Source of the DNA: Chlorops oryzae
Taxonomy: Eukaryota; Arthropoda; Insecta; Diptera; Chloropidae
NCBI GenBank assembly: GCA_020466095.1
Contig: CM035807.1
Span: 104,614,727-104,678,726 of the forward strand
DNA length: 64,000 nt
Direction of reading: 5' to 3'
This document shows, piece after piece, positions 34,067-45,599 of this stretch. Position numbers and translations under genes: made by a program. Every line of letters begins with the position of its first letter. Positions within the stretch are counted from its first letter, which is position 1. The notes below the pieces were generated by a model. That model was not told the origin of the DNA. It did not search any database and saw only the letters and a list, made by a program, of their open reading frames with translations.

Positions 34067-35344
34067 ACCGACTTTAATTGGAAGCTATTCAAATAGATGA
34101 ATGCCTCAAATGTCTCAAAATCTTCTGCGTCCATTGAAAATATCCTTGCACGTGGGAAGTCTCCAAAGTAATATTCAAATTTTTTCACGAGCAACTTGAA
34201 AGAATAATTTCAAAACTTCAGTCTCACATTCAAGCTATATAAGGATTTAAATGGAGTTAGTATTTAGTATATTTTGTACACCATAACATAACTTAGCAGC
34301 GCTTACGGAAGATAATTCCAATTTGAGGTAGAAGTAGTTTTGAAATACTCGTGTATATATATTTTATGTCAATGCTCATCAGTATTTCAATGATTTATCT
34401 CTATAAGGTCCATTTAATCGAATCTTAACATCACCATTCCGAGCTTAAATGTTTCCGTAAATGGCTAGTTTTACGATTATTCCGACTAACCGTAAGACGA
34501 GATTATTGTGGAAAGCTGGGCATCGATGTCATCGATTCGTAAGAACAGTGGCCGCTCATCATTGAAATACGATATTTATAGGCTTATTTGAATTAATGAA
34601 ACGCAAATTGCCAATCAAAACAGGTGTTTTTTTTTTTGCCGTATTTAAGCTTTTATGCTGTTTACCTTTGTTTTTATTCGATTTTTTTCGTTTAAATGCG
34701 CCCGTACGTCTAGTGCCTATTTTGATTGATTTTCTCTTAATCAATCTCCACGCGTTTAAATGAACGTTTCCGATCTCAATTATTGCCATTTGGGGAAAGA
34801 TTTTTTGATTTAATATTTAAAGCGATTTGATTTTTTGTTGTTTTCTTCATCAAAATATGAAGAATATGAAAAAAGTCCAATATAATGTGCGAAAAAATTT
34901 TAAGAAAATATCTAAAGAATATTTAAATATAACTTGTTTGAAAAATTTAACTCCGATCCGATTAGATCTTGCAATAAATTAAATTTTTATTATTTATAAA
35001 TAATTGAATTTAAAAATTCATCAATTCAGAGCTGATCGTGATTTCTTAAGCTCGTTCCAGTCAACTCAGATATCAATCTCAATTGAATGCATACGACCCT
35101 TTTACGAATCAATTTATCAGCACTTGCTTTAAACACTAAGAAAAAATCAATTTTCAATTACATACTATACTACTTCTCTTAAGATATTCCCATGGAGATA
35201 AGCCAAGGCTGCATGAATTTTTCTCAAATGACAAAGCAATTTGCTTAACAGATGTAATAGCATCTCAATCGAATTGAAGTTTCATCTCACAGATATTTAG
35301 TAATAATTAAAAAACAATTTCTCAAATTGCATCAATTATATTTG
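34067..35344. other. No supported gene; intron-like
   Basis: AT-rich sequence leading to the candidate recursive splice site. No repeats recognised. Confidence 0.4.
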
Positions 35345-35379
35345 TGTCTTTTTCTCTTTTTCTCTGTTTCCAGGTAAGC
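35345..35379 (+). promoter_or_regulatory. Candidate recursive splice site (ratchet point)
   Basis: An uninterrupted pyrimidine tract (35347-35370) leads into CAG|GTAAGC, so a strong 3' splice site abuts a strong 5' splice site with no exon between. This is the defining structure of zero-length recursive splice sites known from long introns of Drosophila genes. It lies on the same strand as, and 11.55 kb downstream of, the donor at 23822. That supports one long intron spanning this part of the window. Confidence 0.6.
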
Positions 35380-35697
35380 AAGCAACAATTTGACCTAATA
35401 ATGCATGTGTCTTTCGGTAAATCTTCACATTAACACGAACAGTAAGCTGGTAAGTCGAAGAGGAATAAAATAAGCAAAAGCAATTATTGGTAATGAAATG
35501 TTTGCAATCAGCAAATCAAAACAAGTATGGAATCAGCTACCGATTGTGGCAAAAGTATCTGTGACATCAAGTCAAGTCCCTGAAGAGGTTGCCTCGGTTT
35601 TTTCTTTTTCTTTTTCTTTTCGTTTTGTTGTGATTGTCTGTCTTTGGCCATAAAACAACGAACAGCATTCAACAACAACGCACCAAAATCGTGCAAG

Positions 35698-35699
<2 letters not shown>

Positions 35700-35731
<32 letters not shown>
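35700..35731. repeat. (TA)n microsatellite
   Basis: An almost pure TA run of about 30 bases. Confidence 0.9.
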
Positions 35732-35734
<3 letters not shown>

Positions 35735-38337
35735 TTGCATCTGTTACAATGACCAACAAAATTCAGGTTTCATGTGAGATGCCAATACCGGACTCTAATG
35801 TGTGATTTCATTTTCCCTCATCCATCTTTCAACTCTGTGCCAGCACTGCAGCTTGTGCTTGCATGCAGAGTCTTGCCAAATCGAAACATGCCAAGCATCA
35901 TACTTAAGACCCAAACTCAATAAATGTTGGGTTAGCTGTATAAAAATTTGTTGAAATCAAATATTTTTCTATTACAAATCACTTTGAGCCACGCAGAGAG
36001 CTGGCTTTGTCGGGTTACGAAATGTACTGAAGGCGCAACAAGTGGTCTCAACGAATGTGCTGCTGTTGCTGCTTCAGATAATAAAACCGATCGGGGTATG
36101 TTATTTTTCACATTTTGATTGATGTCTGCAGGTTAATCGAAAATTTTTTTTTCTGGCTTTGGGCAAATCTCTTGTCAATTGTGTGAGTCTACTCGATGAG
36201 TACAAGAAATTTCTTTAGTTAATATTACTTAATACTTTTGATAAATTATGCTTGTACCACAAACGTCTCCTAAATCGTCTTCTTCTTGTGTTTTAAAAGT
36301 CCCGGCCTAACCCGGGGTCCGCAAAGAAACTTTTCCTAAATGACTCTCGTATATAAAAATCTTTAAAATGGACTTAATTCTTTTCTCAGAATTTCTCTCT
36401 TACAGTAGGTTTCAAAAGTGATTCCATGTTGATATCCTCTATTGCTTTCTCCCCATATCTCTGGTATTTATTAAGATATTCAAGATGAAATTTTTAGTAT
36501 ATGTTCTTCAATTATTTGGGAATATAAATAGTGGGACGAAAACGCTGAAGAGAAAGAGGGGAAAACATACTATAAAACCCACATGTACTCAGTTTTGATC
36601 GTTTGGCAAAATTTTCTATCGATTTAGATTGAATAGGCGGCAAGTGGGAAAAATGCACTTTGCAAAAACAAAAAAACCACATATACATAAGTACATACCA
36701 AACCTTTCTATAAGTTCATTCCTTAATAGAGTGCTTTACAAACCTCACACGTCTTTGAATTTTATAGTTTTGAATAAATATTGGCATTTAAGCCACAATG
36801 TCAATTGAGCTCCGAAGGTCAATTTCATATTAAAAGCGAAAATAACTGCATGGCATTGAAGAATGGCCATAAAAATAATGAAATAATGAACAAAAGAAAA
36901 AATATATTGCTTTACCTTAGATGCATTTTAAAATCCAACAACTTAATTAATTTGCTTTTGAACTGTAAGATTAATTAGTTAAATTGCTTCATATGTATAT
37001 TTAGACACAAACTAAAGTTTCTTATGGCTAATATTGAGCCGCACACAAGATAGATTACTTCCTCGAAACAAAAAAAAATTGATCTTACTCGATAAAACCT
37101 TGAGGCATAACATATTTCTTGTTAGGCCTATCCCTGATCGTGGGACCGCATCTATTTATGTAGGTACTAATCAATTCTTTTCTATTATAATAGACAAATA
37201 TACTTTGAACAATAACATTCGAACCGGATGAAGAATTCCTACGAAGTAGGAAGAGCTAGATTTTGAATTTGATAAATGGATCGTTCGAAAAATTAAGTTG
37301 TATCAATCGGAAAAGACAGCGTGAATTATTTTTAGGCTTAATGACATTGCCAGAACAAGTTGAAAGAACAGTGAAACCTTCCAAGCAGGCAAAATGAGAT
37401 CGCCTTCATGTATTGAAGATGTTCCTATATCAGAACAGATCTTTGAGAGAAATGAAAGATTAGAGGTCTTACTGTGTTTCTTCTACTTTGGATTTATTTC
37501 TACTTATGAACGATTACAAAAAACCCAATCCATTCTAATTACATTTCGAAATCTTATAAAGAATTGAACTTATTTTTATTTAATTTTTTTTTTTCTTGTC
37601 TCGCATTCAATGTCATTTTGAAAAATCGTTTTCGACTTGTTCAATTAGTCATCACTCAAGCGTTTATTTATGATTGTATTTAGTACAATATTTCGTCAGT
37701 GATGAATTAGTTTTTCTAAAATGCTGAAAATTGCGAAACGCACGAGGCCATCGTTAAACCAAATCGTTCACGCATCGTTACTTTAAAGTTTTGCTTTGCC
37801 AATATTACAAAAAAGCCTTATTGGACTTAGCCATCCAGCGAGCTAGCCAGCCAGCCAGCCAGCCAGACAGACAGACCGCCTTTAGATCATAATGGACTGC
37901 TTAATAAAATGGTATTTTGTAATAATATAAAAGAAAACCCAGAAAACCAGCGGGCTGTAGAGAACTAAGAGCAGCTGATGGAGAAGACAAATATGGAGTA
38001 AAATAAATATAAAATATTAATGAATTGAATTCAGTCCAATGAGACAGATTCTTCAATGACTATCTTAAAATCTTGAGCTGTATTTCAAAAGAAAACATGA
38101 TCGCTTTACCCTTCTTCGCATTTATTTCGTGCCATTAACTTTGAATGCCGCAATTATTCGTCATTAATGTCAAGTATTTTTTGTTTCTCTTCTTCTTTTC
38201 ATTTCATTAATTGCTTTGTAATTGAATTAAAGATTAAAATTTACATCCGAGGTTTTTAAATATCGTATTTACCCTGTTTTACCACGTCTCGATGCGGTTT
38301 GATGTGTTCAAGCATTTTTAAAATGATTTATTGTTTT
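35732..38337. other. No supported gene
   Basis: AT-rich, intron-like sequence with a short (CAGC)n/(CAGA)n microsatellite at 37838-37876. Small frames lack support. Confidence 0.4.
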
Positions 38338-38478
38338 GGGGCTCTCTCCAGCTCTGTCAGAAATGAAAAACTTCATATAAAAAAAGGCTTCAGAAATGAG
38401 TCAGAAATTTTCTGAAGTGTTTTTTTATATGAAGTTTTTCATTTCTGTTTCATTTCTGACAGAACTGGAGAGAGCCCC
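38338..38478. mobile_element. Palindromic MITE, PIF/Harbinger-like, copy 4
   Basis: Ends GGGGCTCTCTCCAG and CTGGAGAGAGCCCC are identical to copy 1, length is the same (141 bp), and TTT lies on both sides. High identity to copy 1 suggests recent activity of the family. Confidence 0.8.
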
Positions 38479-39053
38479 TTTGCAGCAAAATGCCCAAACT
38501 CAGATGCGTTGGAAATTTTTAAAATTTTTTTTCTTTGATATTAAAATTTTGATGAATTGGATAGTGAATTTAAACCATAGAACTGTGGGTGATGCAATCC
38601 TCAAAATCAAATAAATATTTTTACACAATGACATGCTTCTTTTGCTTTGAAAATAATTTGTATTCACCTCCATTTACATTAGGGACGGAGGTTACTCAAA
38701 ACCTACAGCAAAATTTTAAAGGGATGAATCATCTTCGTGAACCACCCACTTATTTTAGGACCATTAAAGTCCGAGCATCACCAATGAGCTTCACAGTGCA
38801 TTATCAACAGATTCCCAATCCTACATGCTCAATTAATTATGTGAATATATGTTTCATATACGATTTTTTAATTTTCTTTACATGTCATTTTAATTTCCTT
38901 AAGGCAGCAATTTGTTGCAGCAATTCCGGCCCATATAAGTCAAGGGTTTCGTCTCGCTGTTTATACCCGACACACTCTGTGTCGAGGGTATATTGCGTTT
39001 GTGTGGTTGTGTGTAACACGCAGAACCAGTCGAGATAGACCATACAAAATATA

Positions 39054-40464
39054 CAGGGTGTTCCGTACTAACGTGCTTTTCTTTATAGGGTTGGTAGAGG
39101 GGGTCATTGTGAACAAAAAATCGTATGAGAGGGGGGGGTCTAAAATGTAACCCTGAGGAGTTATAGGGCCTTAAAGTTTTTAGGCAGTGAGTCGAGAAAA
39201 ATAATTCTCCCACGATAATGGTTTATCGTAGGGAAAAAACTGAAATGCAGTTTGAAAGCTAATTGTATGGGCTTTTAAGAAAAATTAAGTTGCTGGTCAA
39301 AATTTGAGCCATTGAGGGAAAAATAAACGGTCAAAGTCAAAAATTCTGAAAAAATTTTCATTTTTCGACTTTGAGAGCCATTTTGGTATGAAAAAGGTCG
39401 TATTAACACATACTTTTCTAATTTTTTTCCAAATCTACGTTAAATTTCCTTTAAAACGTTGGTACATTTGTCATACCTTGTTAGCGGTTTAACCTCAGGA
39501 AAAATAGGTTTCAAAAACAAAAACAAACTTGAACTTTTTTTATTCAATTTAATTTTATTTGTAAACTGTTAACGTTCGCATGATGGTGCTCCAGCACATT
39601 TTGGTGCAATTGTAAGGGACTTCTTAGACGAAAACTATCGAAATAGATGGATTGGAAGGAATGGTCCGGTGAAATGGCCACCACGATCACCAGACCTTAC
39701 ACCTTTAGATTTCTTTTTGTGGGGTCGACTGAAGGAAATCGTATATTCAGCTCCCGTTCGGTCAAGACCACATTTAATAGGCCGTATCATGGAAGCTTTC
39801 AATATTGTAAGAGAAGAATTACCAAATACAAATCTATGTCATGAAATTCTAAAAAGAGCGAACTGTTGCGTACATAGGTCCGGCCACCAATTTGAAAACG
39901 TCCTGTAAGAATAAAACAAATTTTGTTTTAAATTTATGCGAACGTTAACAGTTTACAAATAAAATTAAATTGAATAAAAAAAGTTCAAGTTTGTTTTTGT
40001 TTTTGAAACCTATTCTTCCTGAGGTTAAACCGCTAACAAGGTATGACAAATGTACCAACGTTTTAAAGGAAATTTAACGTAGATTTGGAAAAAAATTAGA
40101 AAAGTATGTGTTAATACGACCTTTTTCATACCAAAATGGCTCTCAAAGTCGAAAAAATGAAAATTTTTTCAGAATTTTTGACTTTGACCGTTTATTTTTC
40201 CCTCAATGGCTCAAATTTTGACCAGCAACTTAATTTTTCTTAAAAGCCCATACAATTAGCTTTCAAACTGCATTTCAGTTTTTTCCCTACGATAAACCAT
40301 TATCGTGGGAGAATTATTTTTCTCGACTCACTGCCTAAAAACTTTAAGGCCCTATAACTCCTCAGGGTTACATTTTAGACCCCCCCCTCTCATACGATTT
40401 TTTGTTCACAATGACCCCCTCTACCAACCCTATAAAGAAAAGCACGTTAGTACGGAACACCCTG
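39054..40464. mobile_element. 1.4-kb fold-back element with about 528-bp inverted repeats and TA target duplication
   Basis: The element starts CAGGGTGTTCCG and ends CGGAACACCCTG, flanked by TA (39052-39053 and 40465-40466). The left arm runs to about 39581 and is the reverse complement of 39937-40464 with very few differences, so arms of about 528 bp surround a 355-bp core holding a transposase remnant. TA duplication and the core protein both point to the Tc1/mariner superfamily. The element is inserted inside the Helentron-like repeat 38962-41241; the matching empty site is seen at 17201-17210. Confidence 0.9.
39579..39908 (+). pseudogene. Transposase C-terminal fragment, IS630-Tc1-mariner superfamily
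   Basis: The frame encodes about 109 residues beginning HDGAPAHFG and running through KWPPRSPDLTPLDFFLWG to a TAA at 39906. These are the two best conserved blocks of the DDE core in Tc1/mariner-type transposases: the second catalytic Asp sits in the DGAPAH block and the third acidic residue in the SPDLTPLDFF block. The helix-turn-helix DNA-binding part and the first catalytic Asp are absent. The frame has no start codon and begins exactly where the left long inverted repeat ends, so this is an internal deletion derivative. The fragment fills almost all of the spacer between the two arms of the 39054-40464 element. It cannot catalyse transposition alone. Confidence 0.85.
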
Positions 40465-41500
40465 TATATAGAAATGATCAGCGTCACCAGGAGATTTGAT
40501 TTAGACATGTCCGTCTGTCTGTCTGTCTATATACAGTTATCTTATCGAAGGAGTTGAGCTATCTTGACAAAATTTGGTATGCGTGTTCACGGGAACATGA
40601 GTAAGAACAAGTTAGAGAATGGACCCGATCGGACCATTTTTAGGGGTACCTCCAGTACTAGGGTCTGTTACGAAAATCACAAAAACTGCTCTTAAATCGA
40701 AGTTTTTCAACATATTTGGATGGAATTTGAAATTTGATCATATTTAAAGGCCAGTAAATGATTTCCAAAAATTGGAAAAGTGGGCGTGGCAGAAGGGCGT
40801 TTTTCGAAAATTGTCCCCTACACCCGAAATTCAAATCGGACTTGAACAAAAGATGGCACTTATGCTTCCTTTGTAGCCTTAAACATCCTTCCAAAAAATT
40901 GCCTTGATCGGTTCGTTTTTAAGGGTACCTCCAGTACTAGGGTCTGTCACAAAAATCTCAAAACTGCCCCAAAATCGAATTTTTTTGAGATATTCCACTG
41001 AAACATAGAATTTGAGCGTATATTTAAGCCTCCGATTATAGTTCAACAAAAATTGGAAAATTGGGCGTGGCAAAGGGGCAGTTTTCATAAAGAAATGTAT
41101 CAAAAGTCGGTATATGGGGCCCCTTATGGTCTTAAACACCTCTTGATATTAAAAAATATTGATATTAAAAATTATTTGAAAATGTGAGTCTGTGTCGGGT
41201 ATTCTATCGTCAGGCTCGCTTTACTATAACACCCTTACTTGTTTTCAATTGAAAAGCACTTTGAGAGCTTATGACTTGCAAGCTTCGCTTGATTTTATTT
41301 ATGAAATTTAAATGACGAACAAAGTGAAAGTTGGTACTTATTATTTCTGAGATGATATATAATTAATAGTCGATCTCGTTTGAAAGCAAAATAAATTTAT
41401 GATAATAAACATAATTTAATATTTGGGTTTATTTTCTCGATACTTTCCCGTCTATCTTTGTGCTTTATTCGCTTATTTATTCATTTTTTTCTTTTATTAA

Positions 41501-41634
41501 CCCTGGCTCCGTCTCTAGACGGACTGGTTTCGAATAAAAAAAAAATTCCTAATAATTTCAGATTCATGTTTTTTCTACCCGAAATTATTCTTATCTCAAC
41601 TTTTCAGTGAAAAAAAAAATTTGGCATTAGAGGG
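41501..41634. mobile_element. piggyBac-type TTAA MITE, copy 2 (134 bp)
   Basis: TTAA at 41497-41500 and 41635-41638 flank CCCTGGCTCCGTCTCTAGAC at the left and TTTGGCATTAGAGGG at the right. The CCC...GGG ends next to TTAA fit piggyBac-type elements. It is in the opposite orientation to copy 1. Confidence 0.75.
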
Positions 41635-41641
41635 TTAATTG

Positions 41642-43174
41642 AATTTTATTACTGGGAAATGAAAATTTTTTCATCATTTCATTTACTGATTATTAAATTG
41701 AAATCAACGAATTAAAGTTTTTATTTTAATAATAATCTTTTCATGATTATTCTTATTTCTTGATTATTTCCCGAGGTATGTTTTGAGCGGCTAACTCAAA
41801 AAGGGGAGAAATCATATTAACAATTAAACCTTTTGAGGCCTTTGAAAAACTTCAAGTTAGCAGAGCCATTTCCGCTTAATGATTTCGAGTACGCTTTTGA
41901 AGGATCAAAAGAGATAAAGGACCACTTAGCTACGTTCACGATGCACGGCAGTCACTTCCGTTTTGGTGTCACTTCCGTTTCAGAACCGTTTCCGGAGTGT
42001 GCATAAGCCACTCCAGTGTACACGCATCATTACAGAAACAGATATATAAAACAAAAATATAAAAAATGACATATTTTCCATGGAAACGGCTTCACTCTGA
42101 ACAATCAAATGCATGCCTTTGGGCGGCAGTACAAATTGTAAAGTTTTAAAGTGGCACTTCAAACGTTTATGGGATTATAAATGCATTCCCCGAACTATAA
42201 CTATCAACGAGCAGTTTATATGTACCTACTTCGGTTATGAGAAACGCTCTAATTTATAACACAATTATATTGTATGCCTTTCAAAGATATAACTCACAAA
42301 AGGAAAGCGAAGCTCTAGAACTTGCTCATTTAATATTCTATGATGATCCGAAGAGAATCCTTGGTCTCGAATGCTTCGCCTTAATCGTCCAATTATAAAA
42401 CTTACACATGTACCTAGTTTTGATGATGTAGTTTTTTCTTGAATTGCAGTTGATAAAATGCAACTTGGTTAATGAAATAGAAAGTCTTTTTCAATGACGA
42501 ACTGTTTTTCTAGATTATAAACAGGACGATGGGTTGCGAAAAAAATCAATTGCAATGAGCCAAGTCATCCGTTCAGCATTCGAGACCAAGGTGAGGAGAA
42601 TGTCCGTTCGTTTTTCCTTCCGAATTATCGTATCGTGCAGTATCGTGTTCTATCGTATCGTCAGCAAAATACAATTTTCCCGATGGCATTTTTATTGGTT
42701 CTCCTATGGATCGATTACAGTTCAGTTGCTCCTTTAAATAATTGCTATTTTACTCGTAGGGACGCAGATAAGCAGATATCCGCTGATCATTGGGGTGGAA
42801 ATCTTTAGCTGAGATCGGATTCAAAAGGGAAATTGAAAGTGAAAATGAATGGAAATGTAATCGCAAGCCAGAGACATGGCAGCAGAAAGAATAATTTTCG
42901 ACTCCAATTCAGTGATTCTACATTTTACAAAAAATTTTGAAAGTTAATTTTTTAATAAATGCTCCAACTTCCTTTGAACTCAAGACCCATAGAAATAACA
43001 AAAAGTTAAACTCAGAGTCAGGCATCACAGTTTTACTTGAAAATAAGAAATTTTCCCTATAACTCAATCAATCCAACTCACCAACCATTTATATCAAAAA
43101 TGACACATTTGGTTCTATTTGGAGTGAAATAGGAAGGCTCACGAGCAGTATTCCTCACTGAAGTGAGCTCTCTC
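41642..43174. other. No supported gene beyond a possible small exon
   Basis: Mostly unique sequence; see the separate entry for 42514-42590. Confidence 0.35.
42514..42590 (+). other. Possible small exon or 5' UTR exon
   Basis: A 77-base stretch is bounded by TTTTTCTAG (ending 42513) and a good donor, AAG|GTGAGG, at 42591. Joined in phase 0 to the exon ending at 23821 it would stop after 14 codons. It could be a cassette, untranslated or terminal exon, or simply a chance pair of splice-like sites. No homology is recognised. Confidence 0.2.
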
Positions 43175-43530
43175 TCAATCCCCAGCATACATGACGGGAA
43201 GGTCAAGTTACCAAAAAGGAGTACCTAAATACTCTAAGGTTACTCGGAACATGACTAATCAAAGAATAGAGTGTTTTTATATGATAATTGCCTAGACCTT
43301 GAATAGCAACAAGTGGTCTAAAAGTGTAGTTTAAAAATTAGACCAATAGGTATCTAAAAACTGGAATATTTACCTCTAATTGACCTTAGGAGATCAACTC
43401 GTGGGACACTTAAATATGGGAGTGCTTTTTTAAGACAGTTTAAGAAATTGGTTGGCAAATTAAAAAGGGAGATATCCTGGTATTTTTGTGACTAGCCAGA
43501 GATTAGTTGAAGAGTAGTTTAATAACAACA
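43175..43530. repeat. Unclassified interspersed repeat, copy 2 (reverse orientation)
   Basis: It matches the reverse complement of 2608-2900 in word order: ACATGACTAATC, CAACAAGTGGTC, CCTCTAATTGACC, TATCCTGGTATTTTTGTGAC, GATTAGTTGAAGAGTAG. Confidence 0.6.
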
Positions 43531-44875
43531 AAGTCTATTTAAATGATAAATGCTGCAAAGTAACTACGGCACTTGGATCACTTCCGGCATAAGGATTTAC
43601 ATTCATGCAGAATTGTTAGAAATTGAATTTCCGTTGCCACTTTCTGAATGGTCCAACACAATCGCAATCACAGGAGAACTTTCCTTTGAATAAATTATTA
43701 ACCGTAATTGCAATGACCAGGCGCAGCTCTCAGTTCGGCAAATAGCAGCAGCACACGACACTGCCCTTTCACAATGCAAGCAAAGCTCCCTTTCTAATGG
43801 AGCAATGGCATGGTCCATGGCATTCCGACTGGGGTGTGTCTACACACATGAACGAACGTGCGAGACGGAGGAGTGAATGCAAAAAGTTGGCCAACAGCAA
43901 TCCATTTGAGAATGCAGTAAAATTAGCTCTTAATTTTTGTTTAATCACTTTTTCTATTGCATAATTAAACTAGTTTGGCAGTCATTCGTAGAAGTTTCCC
44001 CTTTTCGCATCCGATTTACGACAATGGATCTCACAAGCGAATGGAAAGGTTTAGGCGAAAAGGTGTTAGCACATCTTCTTATCCTCAGCCTAGAGTATTT
44101 CGCAATGGTCTAATTGAATTTCTGTTGCCGCATTTTCCGTTTTAATTCCGCTGCGTTTCGTTCTTGAGAAGCCGAAAATCTAGAATTTTTATGAAACATT
44201 TCCAACTAGGTTGAGACTTTTAATTAAATTGTTCAATATTTAATTTTATAGCCTCTCGCTCGTTTCTCATTTTTGTTTCATCATCATTCCTCAAAGGGGT
44301 TCTTTAACTTTTACAGAAATGTGCAAAAACTTTTTTCGTAGGTTTATTAATTTGAATATTTCATTACAATTGTCAGAAATTAAACTTTTTTTATAATTGC
44401 TCTTTACATTTCGTAAAACGTGAGCTCAGACCTTTTGACCAAAAGTTTCATTATTTTCAAAAAGTTTGCCTCCAACTTTTCTTTAGTGCCATTGTCTGTG
44501 GCTTTGTGTGACCTCAGAAATAGGAAATCTTAATTCTAGTAAAACAACTTTATGGTTTTCCTACGCAAAAGTATGTTTTATGCTCTTTATCTTCTGAGAG
44601 GACATAGAATTTGCCACTCAATCGAAACATACGGTATATGGTTATCTATGGTTGAGGACATTTTTTTTTTGAACAAAAATGCGTTTATAGCAAGAAATTT
44701 GCTAGTTAAGTGGTCGACTTTCAGTTGAAAATAAAAAAGGAATCCAAATCACAGTCCTATTGCAAAACAACTTAGGTCCGAATTTCCGGGGAAAAACAAC
44801 TTACTTGACCATTTTCATGGAAAAACCGCGTCAATTAGCGAAAGTATTTTCATGCCATAAAAGCAACATTTAAGT
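43531..44875. other. No supported gene
   Basis: AT-rich sequence with one less AT-rich part near 43600-43870; nothing recognised. Confidence 0.35.
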
Positions 44876-45599
44876 GGGCTGTCTCATTGGGCAAAACTTT
44901 TTGTTTTTTGCATTATTTTATAGCTTGAATATTTGAGAATATCGTGCTAAAAGAATTTTTGGAAATTCAAAATAGTTTAGAAGATATAGGCTTCTTTGTC
45001 GGGCAAGGTGTGCGTTAAAATGAGACGTTTTTACGTTTGCTTCAAACTTGAAACGCATTTATCTCGAAACTACTTTTTTATCTAGCGGCCACGATTTCTC
45101 CAGTTCAACTGGACCGATTTCAATGAAACAAAGTGGATTCGACGCAGAATTTTCACCATTATGGCCGGACTCTCAGTTGTAGTTTTAAAAAATTTTTTAC
45201 AATTTTTTTTTGTACTGAACTACAAAAAAATATACCCGAAATCGATGGGTAATTTTGCAATGGCCGCCATTTTTTCAAAAAAAAAAAATCCCAAAATTAT
45301 TTTGGAGGTTCACGCAATAATGACAACTATACTGATTATTATTACGTTTTTCTTTTTGATTTCTAACAACTTGAAGACCTGGAGTCGTGGCAGCCAGCAC
45401 TACACATTTTTTTGATCATTTACTTTGACGGCCGAGAACTGTTTGAACCGCCCTCACATAAAAAACAAAACGCTACTTTAATAACTTTCATTCAATCCTA
45501 ACACAATAAAAAAGACTTAATTGAAAAAGCTCTTTTAGTTTTCTTTCAGGAATTTTTTTTGAAAAAGGTCCAAAAACAGCCTCGCCAATGAGACAGCCC
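44876..45599. mobile_element. 724-bp TIR MITE (GGGCTGTCTCATTGG ends)
   Basis: GGGCTGTCTCATTGGGC at the left and GCCAATGAGACAGCCC at the right are inverted ends. The interior has no transposase; a frame of 84 codons (45161-45415) is low complexity. The target duplication is unclear, so the superfamily is not assigned. Confidence 0.65.

Larger units (their letters stand above)
38962..41241 (+). mobile_element. Helentron/DINE-like (mini-me type) element, interrupted
   Basis: It begins TATACCCGACAC and ends with a hairpin remnant (CAGGCTCGC), then CACCCTTACTTG before a T-run. After the inserted 39054-40464 element it continues with the mini-me core (GATTTAGACATGTCCGTCTG) and a short GTCT microsatellite near 40508. 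The left and right parts follow 17113-17976 closely. No open frame of Rep/helicase type is present, so it is non-autonomous. Confidence 0.8.

Noticed and set aside
38899..39213. 104-codon minus-strand frame and its mirror at 40305-40499
   Set aside because: Both are readings of the two inverted arms of the 39054-40464 element and its flanks, without any domain.
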